Shown here: piece after piece, positions 24,701 through 36,400 of the stretch | How positions within the stretch are numbered: the first letter of the stretch is position 1 | Layout of the letters: each line of letters starts with the position of its first letter | Source: Ascidia mentula | Taxonomy: Eukaryota; Chordata; Ascidiacea; Phlebobranchia; Ascidiidae | DNA length: 64,000 nucleotides | NCBI GenBank assembly: GCA_947561715.1 | Contig: OX387200.1 | Location: 8,062,501-8,126,500 of the forward strand | Direction: 5' to 3' | The notes under the pieces: generated by a model | What the model was told of the DNA's origin: nothing | Databases searched by the model: none | Seen by the model: only the letters and a program-made list of their open reading frames with translations | Position numbers and translations under genes: made by a program

Positions 24701-27700
24701 TGGTGGAACATCGTGTTGCCGTATTTGTGCGTAACCTCTCCAATATGTTACTACACTGTATTTTTTTGTAAACCAATGCAATGTAACTTTGTATTGTTCG
24801 ACATATTTATTACTGAGCATGATCAACAAAAAAATTTGCAAAATTCTGGGGCATAAAACAGGGATTTATCAGTGATTTCTAAAAAAGGGAAGAAAAAACC
24901 AGAACTGTATATTTTCTAATGAAATGTTGGTGTTAATCATAACTGCTCACTTCTCCATGCGACATTGACACCCGATCCATATCACCAGCATCAAATTACC
25001 AGTCACAACACACCACGAAAGCTTTTCCAAACTGACGCGCGATTTTCACAGATAAAACTGAAGGAGGCCCAGTACTGTCAGCTCAACAGCAAATACCTTG
25101 TCCTGCTGGCGGAAATGAACAAACCAAGATCGGAGAGTGTTGGTCTCGCTGTTGCCGGGGAGAAAGTGGCGCCTTCCGACAAGGACAAGAAGGACATGGT
25201 TAAGATTTTGATACAAGAAGCCCTGGCAGAAACGTCCGTCGTTACTACCAGAAAGTAAGGAAAATTTGTTAAGATTTCCGAACGCACATTTCCTCGCAAT
25301 GGACAGCGTAAAATTAATATATTACTTAACTTCAAAAAGCTAGCCTACTGTAGTTCAATAAATGTTGAGACTGGTAAGCACAGATCAGTGTCGGTGCAGA
25401 ATAACTGATAAAGTTATTTGCATATATACTTGCGACTATTTGCCTAAGTTTTGCGTCAATTTATCACGTTGCGGAGTAAAATTTGCATCAAAGGCTTGCC
25501 ACGTGTCAGTTTGTTTCTTTTAATATTTTATGTTATTTATAATTTTATGTACGGTAAGTATTTAGTTATTTATGTAAATTCAATTAGACCTCGGGAAGCG
25601 CTTGACTTTGAAAACCCTCGGGTTATTTCAGCGTCTCCCTGCCTTCACAGCCATAACCTTTTATTTGCTCAACTATAATGTGTTTGAATTTGAATTTGAA
25701 ATGAATGAAGATGTTACAAATACTTCATCATATCTAGCTACTGTCCTCCAAATCTCCAGTCCGAATTACGTCAATCCCCAGTATATTTCCGTGGTTTCAA
25801 TTGTTTAATTTGCAAACGCAAACATTTACACAAGCATATTGTTAATAACCACCACATTTTTCACAGAGAGAGCAAATACGATGTGTTTGGATTCACATGT
25901 CTTCCGGAAGACGACGCAGAATCTTCTCTACTGGCATCCGCGAGTCAGATGGAGAAAAGAGCATCCGACATCATCTTCTCACTCAACGAATATAACGCAT
26001 CCATCGACGCGAAGTGGCAGAACTACTTTGCAGCAAGCAGGTGTGACAGTGTTTAATTTTTAATGCAAGAGCTCGGCCGTCGGAGCCGCATGGGGCTTTT
26101 AAATAGTGATGCACCGAAACAGCATTTTTTTTATTCGGCCGAAACCGAATATTCGGCAAAAGTTGCCTAATAAATTTGGCCGAATAAACCGAAACCAATT
26201 TTGTTATCCATCTCTTTAAAATCGCAATAAATTTAAAGAAAACATGTGCTGGAGTACATCTGATCCTATCATACAACCTTTTATTGGCACTTAACAAATG
26301 CAAACAGAACTTCCGGTGCATCCCTACTTTTTAATACGTTTGTTGTGCCTTAATAGACACGGAAAGCTTGTGAAAAAACAATAATATATATACAAAATCA
26401 AAATTTTACACTTTCGCTGCTGTTTGGTTGCAATTTTTTAGAGCGGTGATAAACGTGTGACGGATATGCATTAGGCGGTCAAAACATGCCCGCTAACAGG
26501 GTTTATCTCAGTCATGACCCAAGAGACTCTTTGAATTGCCAACCTCTGGCTTGTTTTGATAAACTAGTATAATCTTCAAGCAGTTGGTTGCTGATGCTGT
26601 CTGTCGGCATATTGCTCACAGAGAGGTCTCTGACAAAATATTACTAACAGTTTACTGAAACCTTAATGTCTTGGATTTGTTCGATTGAGCAGGGGCGACT
26701 TACTACGTAACGAGGACACGAAATTGTTGATTCGCTACGGCGTTCCGCATGACTTGCGACCGAAAGTTTGGACATGGATGGTTAAACACAGAACTCTGCA
26801 ATTACGGTACGAAAAACCTAATCATGTGTAGAGATAAGTGTAGCATTCGCTGTTTTTGAGAAATTCGCAACGCAACTATTCTTTCAACCAATTAAAACGC
26901 TAGCTGGTAAATTTCGAGGTTTGTGGAGTATTGTGTTGTCTTCCCTTGTAACATTTAACAGATCATTCCCGCTAAGAAATAACACTATGCGTGAAGTATT
27001 TCCAGAAACGAAACAAGTTCAAAGTTTAAGTTCGTGCAAAAAGATAGCTCAACGAAAAGAAAGCAGTCACTGACGTTAATTAAAGCGAAATCCTCCACTT
27101 ACCTTGTAACGTAATCTTGTCTTCACACTGAACATAGCAAATCTCTTCAGTGGCGGGATTCAGCCGGTTCGCACCGGTTCTATAGAACCGTCTTACGAAA
27201 TTTTATGAGATCAGCGAACCGGTTAGTATCACTGGTTGCTGTCAATGATTTTTTGCATCTCAAAAGCCGTTAAAAATATGACTTTTGTCATAGAACCTGC
27301 TGACAAAAAATTTGAATCCCACAACTGAATTTCTTCCGCGGCAGTGTTAGATCTCTGCTAAAACCATTGGTTCATACCGCTACACGTTATATGATAGTGT
27401 ATTATATGTCTTTAGAAATAGGTTGGATCCAGACGGCTCTTACTACAAGAAGCTTTGTCAGAGAAGTGTGGCGCCCCTAGCGGCGAAACAGATCGAACTC
27501 GACCTGTTAAGGACATTACCCAACAATAAACATTTTGTGAGCCTTTCTTCGGATGGCATTGAACAACTGCGTCGGGTTCTGCGAGCATTCAGCTTACATA
27601 ACCCCAGCATCGGGTAAGTGGTGATTACATCTTCCCGTCTTTTTCACTATATCTAAACTTTTCCGGACAACTTTTACCTAAATGAACATACGCGAAACCA

Positions 27701-29066
27701 AACACTTTTTTAATTTTTATTTTTTTATGTTTATTTTTGCAAAGATTCACGAAACTGAATAGTTGTAATGTTATCCTTAGAAAATGTCATGTTACACGGT
27801 GTATATGCGCTTTTACAACTTTGAATGGTCCAACAGAACGTTTTCTATCTTTAAAAAACTAGCTTTTACTAAGATTTAGCGCAAATTCGACAATTGCATA
27901 TATTTTTTCAGTTACTGCCAGGGTTTGAACCGCGTGGTGGCGGTAGCACTTCTCTACTTATGCGAAGAAGAGGCTTTCTGGTGTGTAGTGGCTGTCACAG
28001 AATTGATCATGCCTCCAGATTACTACAGCGATACGCTCACCGCCTCCCAGGTACTAAATACGACCTCGAGTAACCCCGCGGTAACGAAACGATTAATTGC
28101 TCTTGCTTAAATAAGGCCGACCAGCGCGTCTTCCGAGAGCTGATGGCCGAAAAACTTCCACGTCTCCACAAGCACCTGGAAACGTTGCAAGTTGATTGTT
28201 CGCTCATTACGTTCAACTGGCTTCTGTGTATTTATTGCGACAACGTCCCGCCTGCCACCATGCTCCACATATGGGATGTCTTCCTCAACGAAGGCTCAAA
28301 GGTACGTTAAAGCTATCAGTTTACGAGGCCTCCCCAGCATCAATGCAAGTCTATGGAAAAATGTTGATCACACACACTGTGGTATGTTCGTGGTAGAAAC
28401 AGACGATTTGCCTATTACTCTCCTTGTTAATCAGTACATTTTTTGTTTGTTCATTAAAAAAAATACTTTCATGACTGTTGTAAAAAACAGAAAAATCTTG
28501 AACTGAAAACGCCTCCAGGCGGCATAACCTCGCAAGTTTTTGATAAACTGTATTTTGTTGTTTTAGGTTTTATTCCGATACGGGTTGGCATTCTTTTACA
28601 CCGTGGAAGAAGAACTTCTTCAACTGACAGACTACATGTCCGTATTCGCATTTCTGCGCGTGATGTCCCATCGCATGCATGACGTCAGGTAAGTGACGAA
28701 TTACATAAAACATGCTCTGATATTGTAGAGGTGATTAACACAGTACGCCTGGAACGTTTTGATGTTCACATTATAATGTTGTTTCAATTATAAATATTTG
28801 AAACCGGATCAAAAATAACAAGTAACATTCTAGCGTGAACTGCTTGTGGATCTGCCCCTCACTGTTCATACTTCTTATGTTCAAGGAGTCTGACGCAAAT
28901 CGCTTTCCAAACGATGAATCCGTTCCCCATGCGCCGAATAAATCGACTCCGCCTCTTCCACATCGAGAAAGTTGAAGCCGAACTTCGTGATCTTGACGTC
29001 ATCAGAAAGGGATTTGTTAGTCAAAGACGCGCGCCGCCCACTGACAGAGATAGTGACGACGATTGA
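18794..29066 (+). CDS. TBC1D2B: TBC1D2/TBC1D2B-type Rab GTPase-activating protein, 963 residues, 19 coding exons
   Basis: RabGAP of the Armus family, which inactivates Rab GTPases in endosomal and autophagic traffic. Exons: 18794-18862, 19061-19205, 19285-19481, 19788-19989, 20283-20474, 21455-21562, 22135-22298, 22401-22455, 22844-23046, 23441-23572, 24453-24563, 25052-25254, 25867-26040, 26693-26806, 27416-27613, 27912-28050, 28116-28301, 28567-28688, 28889-29066 (TGA). All joints keep frame. Order: N-terminal PH domain (residues about 58-165, CGYLTRVSS..., ending LMWWIQELQSRR), a Ser-rich linker, a coiled coil (about 300-560, including DQAEGYMMQNKLLNNEILEL), and a TBC domain (about 655-900). 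Both catalytic fingers are present: Arg722 in IELDLLR and Gln759 in GYCQGLN. Length equals vertebrate TBC1D2B; the choice between TBC1D2 and TBC1D2B cannot be made because the protein may predate their duplication. An upstream in-frame ATG at 18725 would add 23 residues. Confidence 0.94.
19485..19605 (+). repeat. Dispersed repeat copy with intact hammerhead ribozyme
   Basis: Starts within a few bases of the donor of TBC1D2 intron 3 (exon ends 19481). The body, with acttggctgtttggtc, gtcgtct and gtcacaccagctgca, matches copies near 23.8, 37.4 and 61.4 kb. The 3' part is the ribozyme annotated at 19534-19586, followed by GCTTACACAAT, which is also shared with the 37.4 kb copy. Sequence just after it (caagtggtatgaatattg) resembles sequence before the body of the 23.8 kb copy, suggesting a longer or tandem unit. 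Confidence 0.8.
19534..19586 (+). ncRNA. Type I hammerhead self-cleaving ribozyme, complete core
   Basis: Stem I 5' strand AGCTGCA 19534-19540. Invariant CTGATGA 19541-19547. Stem II 19548-19560, five pairs (GACCT/AGGTC) with loop TCT. Invariant GAA 19561-19563 then A15.1 at 19564. Stem III ACAG/CTGT (19564-19567 with 19575-19578) closed by TGGCCAT. H17 is C at 19579, giving a GUC cleavage triplet. Stem I 3' strand TGTAGCT 19580-19586, seven pairs with one G-U wobble. Cleavage is predicted between 19579 and 19580. All core nucleotides known to be required in the family are present. The short four-pair stem III is like those of hammerheads in animal retroelements, which may act as dimers. Sense orientation in a TBC1D2 intron. 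No activity is shown by sequence alone. Confidence 0.85.
20722..21173. mobile_element. Non-autonomous hAT-type element (452 bp), copy A
   Basis: Inside TBC1D2 intron 5. Termini TAGGGATGCAC and GGTGCATCACTA are inverted. Both ends carry subterminal repeats of TTCGG/CCGAA. It is flanked by 8-bp duplications gttataaa (20714-20721) and gttgtaaa (21174-21181). It has no open frame of note and is the same family as 26104-26326. Confidence 0.9.
23790..24050 (+). repeat. Interrupted, degenerate hammerhead-bearing repeat copy
   Basis: In TBC1D2 intron 10. The body (cttggccgtttggtcgac, atagtcacacc) matches the other copies to about 23870, then an insertion of about 120 bases follows, and the family resumes at agctgca (23999). 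The core is CTAATGA in place of CTGATGA and TAAAC in place of GAAAC, so it is predicted inactive. The insertion contains cgaaaccgacgtttcgtc and cgagacttcctcaggg. Confidence 0.65.
26104..26326. mobile_element. Non-autonomous hAT-type element (223 bp), copy B
   Basis: In TBC1D2 intron 13, 60 bases after the exon. TAGTGATGCACCGAAAC at one end and CCGGTGCATCCCTA at the other form inverted ends, with the same TTCGGCCGAA-rich subterminal sequence as copy A. Flanks are cttttaaa (26096-26103) and ctttttaa (26327-26334). It is an internally deleted relative of copy A. Confidence 0.87.
27148..27327. mobile_element. Third family of short hAT-type element (180 bp)
   Basis: In TBC1D2 intron 14. Starts CAGTGGCGGGATTCA and ends TTGAATCCCACAACTG in inverted orientation. 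Inner GGTTCGCACCGGTTC has a complement GCGAACCGG. Flanking 8-bp duplications are aatctctt (27140-27147) and aatttctt (27328-27335). Confidence 0.87.
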
Positions 29067-30425
29067 TTTCGCGATGCCGTCCGATTGTAACAGTGTGAAC
29101 CTTGTGGTTAATCGTCATTGCATTTCGTCCAGGGTATATGTTTTGTATTTGTTTCAAATTAACGCCAAGTTCAAGCCAGAATTTCGCGTCTGTCCCAAAA
29201 TCAAATTTCACTAATCCAGACTCCAGAGTGGCTAATTACACAAGATTTCTGCTGGTTTTACCTTCGCGTGCTCTCCTCCCTGGGTCAGGCGAACATGTTG
29301 ACTTGTTTTGTAATGATCTTTCAGCACTTTTATGATGAAAAAGTACAAGTGCAATATACTAAGTTTGCTACGTATGTAATCGCACTTACTACTTTCGCAT
29401 CAATGTTACAATTCCGCCTATTAATAATTTCTCGCCAAACGTCAGCGATTCCGCCCAGCTTGTAGTTGATTATTCTTCACACGCGTGTGCAATATTTTGT
29501 CGTTTAATAAATCGTTATTTGCCTCCAGCTCCAGCAAGCGTCGCATTTTCCTGCTTCTCCAGCCCACACCACGAATCACACACATTTCTATAGTTTGCTA
29601 GCGTCGTGTTTTTGCGATTCATAAAAAAAGCGATCAAAACAAGGAAAAGAACTCGAAAAAAATAACAGCGACAAAAATCACTTCCGCCAGGTGGAGCTCG
29701 CGCGCTAAAGACGAGAGTGGCAGAATCGCGGAAGGAAGAAAAACTAATCGAGTCAAAGCTACATGTCCGGAAGATGGCGCAAAACAGCTCGTAATGTGTG
29801 CGTGCAAAACGGCTGGATCCCATTGCAATGAATAATAAGTTGTTTATCATACTTCGAAAAATTGACAAAAGAATCAAAACATAAGATTTTCCACATAACT
29901 GATCTGCCATCGCGTTAACTTATACACTGTAGAGGATTTTAAAAAAAGTAAGTTCATGGACAAAGACATCTGCACCTTAATCATCGCCCAGGTGAGTCTA
30001 GGGTGCATGAAAAGCTGTGCTACTGCTACGTGACGTATCTATGACGTTGATGATTGCGTAAGCGAAATAAAACGATCGAAGGCGAAGGCTGCTGACGTCG
30101 CGCCATGACAACCGGTGGGTAATGAAGTATAGGAAAGTGGCCGGGGTTGTGACGATGGGAAGAAATGAGAGGAAAAACGCGGTAAAATAGAGGGAGATTC
30201 GTACACTGCAGCTAGCGGGTAAAAGCGTGGCCGATTCGGCGCCACCCTCGCCAAAAAATAAAACGAAACTGTGAAGCGAAACACGGAGGGGCCTCGCCCG
30301 CGACCCGCGGTGGCAAAATAAACGAATTACTCTGCATGATGACGAAGTGCGACGGCGCGATTGTCACAAACTGCTCGCCAGAAACGCGCCAATGCTGAAC
30401 TTGATTGCGACGAAAAATGACCGGA
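29067..30425. other. 3' region between convergent TBC1D2 and RhoGEF genes
   Basis: No coding exon is supported. AATAAA at 29506-29511 on the plus strand is a candidate TBC1D2 poly(A) signal, 440 bases after the stop. I saw no canonical minus-strand AATAAA for the RhoGEF in this interval. An ATTAAA variant on the minus strand near 29503 is possible. Confidence 0.5.
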
Positions 30426-33400
30426 TTAGAAAAATAACTCCATCCCCTCTTCGCGTTCGTGCTTTGTTCTTATCCCTTGGCTTTTGTCACCGTCTTTCGA
30501 CGACGCCGACGAACTGGAACGCTCCACGGATGAGCTGTCTCCGCTCAAGTGTGACGGCGACACGCTGATTGCAGCATCGGCAGGTGTAGCTCGTTCGTGA
30601 TTGGTGGGAACTTGAAGGTAGGCGGTGCTGATTGGCTCACTGTTCGGACGCTTATGGTGGCTCCGACCGAACGGCAGTTTGGCAGCACCTTTGTGGGACG
30701 TCTCGGCGCCTGCAACGAAGCAAGCAAAGAACACGGTGATGTTAAGGCGCTAAACGTGTGTATTCGGGTTAAGTTAATTAGCGGCATACCATGCAATAGG
30801 TGCTTCGGTCAAAGCAAAATAAGAACAAGTGATTACTGAAATCCTCTTGGATGAATAGCAAGTGACGTAAGTGCCCAACTCCCCAAGTTTATTCTAACAA
30901 CCGGTTATACCCCACACAGGCACTCATTGAACGCCATAATGCCGGTTTAATCTCCATTCACAAATATTAATAAACTGAATCTAGGGTTACGTTTGGTTGC
31001 TTCGACCCTCCGATTTCGAATGGCCGTTTTATCGTGGAACGCGGGAAAGAGGTTGATGTTGGGTACTTTGTTATTTTTGCTCAGAACCTCTTTAGATTAT
31101 CGACTGTTTTTTTGCACACAACCCATATATATTTGTGCGGGTTCCAGGGAAGGAGCAGGAAGTAATTGTTAAGAACTACAATCACACAAGATTGTTAGTT
31201 CGGCTAAATCAAATCACATGCACACTGCAATGTTGTGGTGAGCGAACGAAAGCAAGCGCTTTCGGAAATAATCGTGGTTACTACGAAATCTATTACAAAA
31301 TTACAGGACCTACACGATATTTTTGTGTAACGTTACTAATTGCCGTTTAGTCGTGAAGTAAGAAGTTTGAAATGAATGGGTAAATCCAGTGACCAAATCT
31401 TCACGTAGTTCTGGATATCTCATTGAACTCGTGGTAAAACAAGATTTGAAAACAAAACTGTGAAGATGCAACGCTCGAACTCAAAACAAAAGCAAGGACG
31501 ACGAAGCGGAAGTCCCCACGCGACGTCACAAAAATGACGTCATCGAGAGAGTGATCCATGCCAGTCGCGTGCGAGTGGGTTAGTGTCAAACAGTGGCTGA
31601 AGGTGGCGGGGGGCACGCCGGGGGCCTTGGGACTTAACTTACTTCTACACGATATGTGGCTTCTTACTGGATGTGTGTGACGAGCCCGACTGGCCCGAAG
31701 CCAGTTTGGTGAGCTTGCTGGGTATGATCTGATGGACGCCATGCTTTTCGCCCTTGCCCTGGCTGGCGATCTTGAAGGGCACCTGTTGGTGTTTCGGAGG
31801 CTGTCGAAAAGGTTAAATGACGTGTTAAGCGTAAATCAGCGAGAAAACTGTTTCTGCAAGTCCTGTACAGTTCATTACTGCGCAATGCTCATTGTTTAAT
31901 TACGTTAGGAAAAAAACGTGAAGAACGGACAGTATTTTGACTGTTCAAATCCTGTCACTGAAAATATGTTGAAAACATCATTACCGGTATGGAGCCGGCG
32001 ATCTGGTTGGTGGCGCTGTACTGCAGATGTATCGGCAACGCGTGATGGCCAGGTGCGGTCTGATTCACACCAGCAGGATCCCTCTTAACTCCCGGGAAAG
32101 TCCTTGGGTAATCCGCCGCAGTGTAAGTAGGTGACGGCGGTCCCTTGGCTGCACCAGCGGGGGCCTGGAGGCTCGTGAACGACTTGCTGCCAGATAGAGC
32201 GCCCTTGCCCTCCTGTGGGGCCCTGGGGGCGTCAACGGCGTCCAGGTTATTGCTGTTATTTTTATTGGAGCCCGAGAGGTTGGAGGTGGACGAGGAGATG
32301 TGAAGGTGGTCGTATTTTCGCTGCAGGTCGCGGAGTCGCGTCAGCTCTTTCTGTTGTTCTTCCTTGAGGCGCGTAACCTCATTCATTCTCTTCTGCATCT
32401 CTTCCTCATCTCGCAACAGCTTCATTTTGGCTTCCGCAAGCTCTTCTCGCTCGCGATCGATGGAACGCTGGAAACGCTCGTTTGTTTTGTTGAACTGGTC
32501 GCGGTCAGACTTGAGTTGTTGCTGTAGATGACGTCACACGTTAGTTCGACCGTTACATTCCTGTTCTAAAGAAGCCAGTGCGAAATAATTAAAAACCTAC
32601 CTGTTGACGGCGGAGGTCATCCATCTGCTCCTGCTGCTTGATTTGGTTCCTCTTCATTTCAGCTTCCTGTAGTGTGCCGGATCGGTTTTTCTTGCCGAAG
32701 CTGCGATCTTGTAGTAGTTGGAGATGGAGCCTGTTATAAAAATATTAATCAGCTTCCGGGTGTGACCATGGGATAATACAAAATGAACAATTGAGAATGG
32801 TGGAAACTCAAACGCAAGGAAAGGTTTAAAAAATATATAAATTGTTAATGTTAAGTGAAGTTATCTTCATTTTTGGCACTCAAAGATAACAGATCACGCC
32901 GTCTACAATCGAAACAAGGCGACATTGGACTCATAACTATAATGTTTAAAGTCGAGAAATTTACCTCTCCATGTGCGTCTCCTGTTGCGTGGCAACAGAC
33001 AAGTAGCGATGAATGAGGTCGGTGAGATGAGATAGGGATGAAACCTGGTCAGTGGTGGGTGGTACGAGTGGAAACTCAACATCGGGTGCGCTACTTGCGG
33101 TAGGCGAAGAGTTACGACTCGAACCGTTGTTAATTGGAGGCTGCGGGCGGAGATATAAGCGTTGCGGGATAAAGATTGGAATATTTTTAATATTTGCTAT
33201 AGCTTAAAAACTCACAGTTATGGAACAATGAAAATATCTTGTTTTGACTCAAAATTTACCCATGCTTTGTTGATGCTACTCTGGGAGTCGGTCCTGCGCA
33301 CTGTGACGTCATAATCGACGAGACCAGAGTCTCGCTTGGAAGATTCTGAGGAGACGGGAAGTTCTGTGTCGAGATCTTTCAGCTTGCTGTCGCTTTGCGA

Positions 33401-36400
33401 AGAGTTCAAGAACTTATCTGTACAAGAAATTGAAATTTTAATTCGTGTTACTACGCATTTTGTTCGTACAGTGACATATTTTGCTTTGTGCTTACTTCGT
33501 GGCGAAGGTGGTTCTTTGCCGTTGTCGAAGCCCCCGAAGGTGTCCGATCTCTTCGGCAGGGCGGAGGTGCCGCGGGACCCAGAGTCGTGCTCCCCCACAC
33601 TCGACGGGTGACGGGAAAGTCCCCCAGCCCCGTAGATGGCGTTCGAGAGTTTTGTGACTGACAATAAAAGTGGAATTGTTAACAATGGGTTAAACACGTG
33701 CGTGATTTATGTGTCAAGTGACTTAAAAAGAGCACGCCACACCAAGAAATGTGTGTACTTGTGTTGAGGCGAAAGTAGTAGCTCACCTTGTTCCAATGCT
33801 TTCTGCAGTATGGGGGTGGAGGCAGGAACAGGATTCTTACCTCCAAAGTCGTCTTCGCCGTACGCAAAGGTGGGGTACGAGTAACTGTTGCGAGCTAAAA
33901 AAACAACAGGGTTTGTCATTATAATTTGATAAGAACAAGAGAAAAAGCATGATCAGTGAGTAACGTGTTGACAAAATTCGTCGTTTTTTGTATGTTTGTT
34001 AAGACAGACTCGTTTAATAACATTTACATTATGCCGAAATTCAAAACCATACGACGGGATAATATACGTCGAATGTACAAGAAAAAACAGCTTGAGTAAA
34101 AGGTGTTGCCTTGTCAGGAAAATGCTGCCGAATTTTCATACTGGTAGTACTCGTATATCATAAGAAAACTCACCGATGGGATTTGCCCGTTCGACGGATT
34201 CGGTCAATTCGCGGAAGACTTCCATCTTCTGTCGGAGAAGTTCATTTATCCGTTTATCCCGTTGTTCGAGTTGGACGATGAGACCACGCGCTTGAGCTAT
34301 TTGTTGCTCCTGCTGTTTCCGTTCTTCCTCGTCCTCCGAAGGAATTCCCTCGTCTAAATTACATTATGACGTCATAGTGGCTGTATAATTTACACAATGA
34401 CAAAGAGAATGGATGAGATGACAAATACATAGAAAACTTGATATGTTAAGATGTTCCAGTGAACTATAACAAACCTCCAATGCTGATACAACAACGCGCA
34501 TTTTATACATTACAAGCTCGGAGGGCAAACCCGTTTTACATCTAACTATTAAAGCAACCGTGCAAATAACAGTTTGGTTTTAATTAAGACGCTTTTCTCA
34601 TGAAAACACAAACCTTCAGGACAGTTGCTGACGGCCACGCGCATCTTCTGGGTGAGAGTCTTGCCCTCGTCGCTTGTCTGGGTTTTCATTTCGTACATCG
34701 CCTGACTACCGGGACTAATCAGGAAAAGTCCCCTCTCGTCGTTCGCCACCTCCCTCACCAACAAGTTTTGCAGTGGAAGTACAGCGGGCTGAGATCAAAT
34801 AAACGATTGTTGTTGTTGGCAAAGCATGCAAAAATGTAACTATTTTTATGAACACTTCGAACGCTTTTGGTAATTATGCTGCTGGGAACAATGATGTACA
34901 CTTTATATGTTTGTTTCCAATTACAAACAAGAAAAACACTTTGTTTTACAGCATTTTCTTCTATAAAAGCGCTGTTACATCGAGCAGGAGAGTCATCTAC
35001 ACAAGTAAACCATGAAAACCTCACCTGGCCAGAGGGAAAAGAATATTTTCCGCCGCTTTCTTGAAGAAACACGATACAGTCGGTGAGAAGCAGCAGTTGC
35101 GTATCTGTAAACTTGCGGGATATCTTCAATTGCACAGTGTTGGAAGCGTAGAGGAGTTTCCGGTTGCGCCTCGTTAAGTCTTTGCGATCGAACTTCTTAT
35201 CTACGATAACCACAATGCAGGGACGTTGATATATGGTTTATTCCGATAAATACTGTTTATGTTTTTGGAAAAAAGTAAACTTTAATACCTTTTAAAGTGG
35301 TAGTGGATTTCGCTTCGGTTTTCTCCTTAATTTCGAACAAGAGGTTTTGTCTCTCGTATGCCTGAACCTGTTCGTCGATGTCCTTTGCTATCTGCTTGGA
35401 AAGTTCCAAGGCGCGATTCAGATTTTCAAAATCTTCTTTGTGATCTAAATAACAAACAGTGTTGCTCAGGCAAATTTTAAATCATGTTCACATTTAAAAA
35501 ATACAAATTTTCAGGAGTGCTCTCAGACCCACGCCATGCGCACACAAAGCACACCGACACGGGCACCCCAAGTGTCTGCACATTACGTCATCGCTGACGT
35601 AATACTACGAGCGCAAGGATAGATATCTTCACGGAGCATTTGATTGCATCCAAACGAACACCAACGCCGTTGTAAAAAAACTAACGTTTGTGGTGCTTGC
35701 CGCTTACCTTTTTCTTTGGAGTTTTCGATAAGAGCTTGCACCATTAGGGGGTATTTGGTGGTACGCTGAGTAACCAACAAAGCGCACTCGGGAATGCCCT
35801 GACGACGGACCAGCGGGTTCTTCTCGCATTTCTGGATTAAATTGGTTGTGTTATTTACCTGATGTACCGAACCTTCTCCAGCTTTTAAGTTATTGCTGTT
35901 GTTAATATGGAAAACGTAATAGGGGCTAAAATTCGTTTTTTTTATTGAAAAAAAACTAAATTGGTTTAGGTTTGATCCATTTTAATGGTAGTTAACCAAC
36001 AAACCTTAATGAGGGCCTGGAACTTCTTGTCGGTTTTCAGGTTCTCCTTGTATAGAAGTGATATGGAGTTGTGACGACAACTGAATTCGCCCAGCAATCT
36101 CTTCATGGTATTGCCCGAACCATTCCCCCACTGATTCACCAATACGTCACCTATCTTTTCCACCACCTATAAAGTGCAAGTGTGCTTGAGCATACGCTGG
36201 GGAATTTTCGTCACCATAAAGGTTATCTTTTCAGGAAAACATCGAATGCAGAAAATGCCACAGAGATTTAATATCAAACATAGACTTTTGATTGAAAATT
36301 TAAAAGTGTGGAATTGGCACAAATACGCATCTAGGACTGCGTTCGACTGACATACCTTCTTATCGGATTGACGTTCGTTGAGCTTCTGAACGAACTGGGA

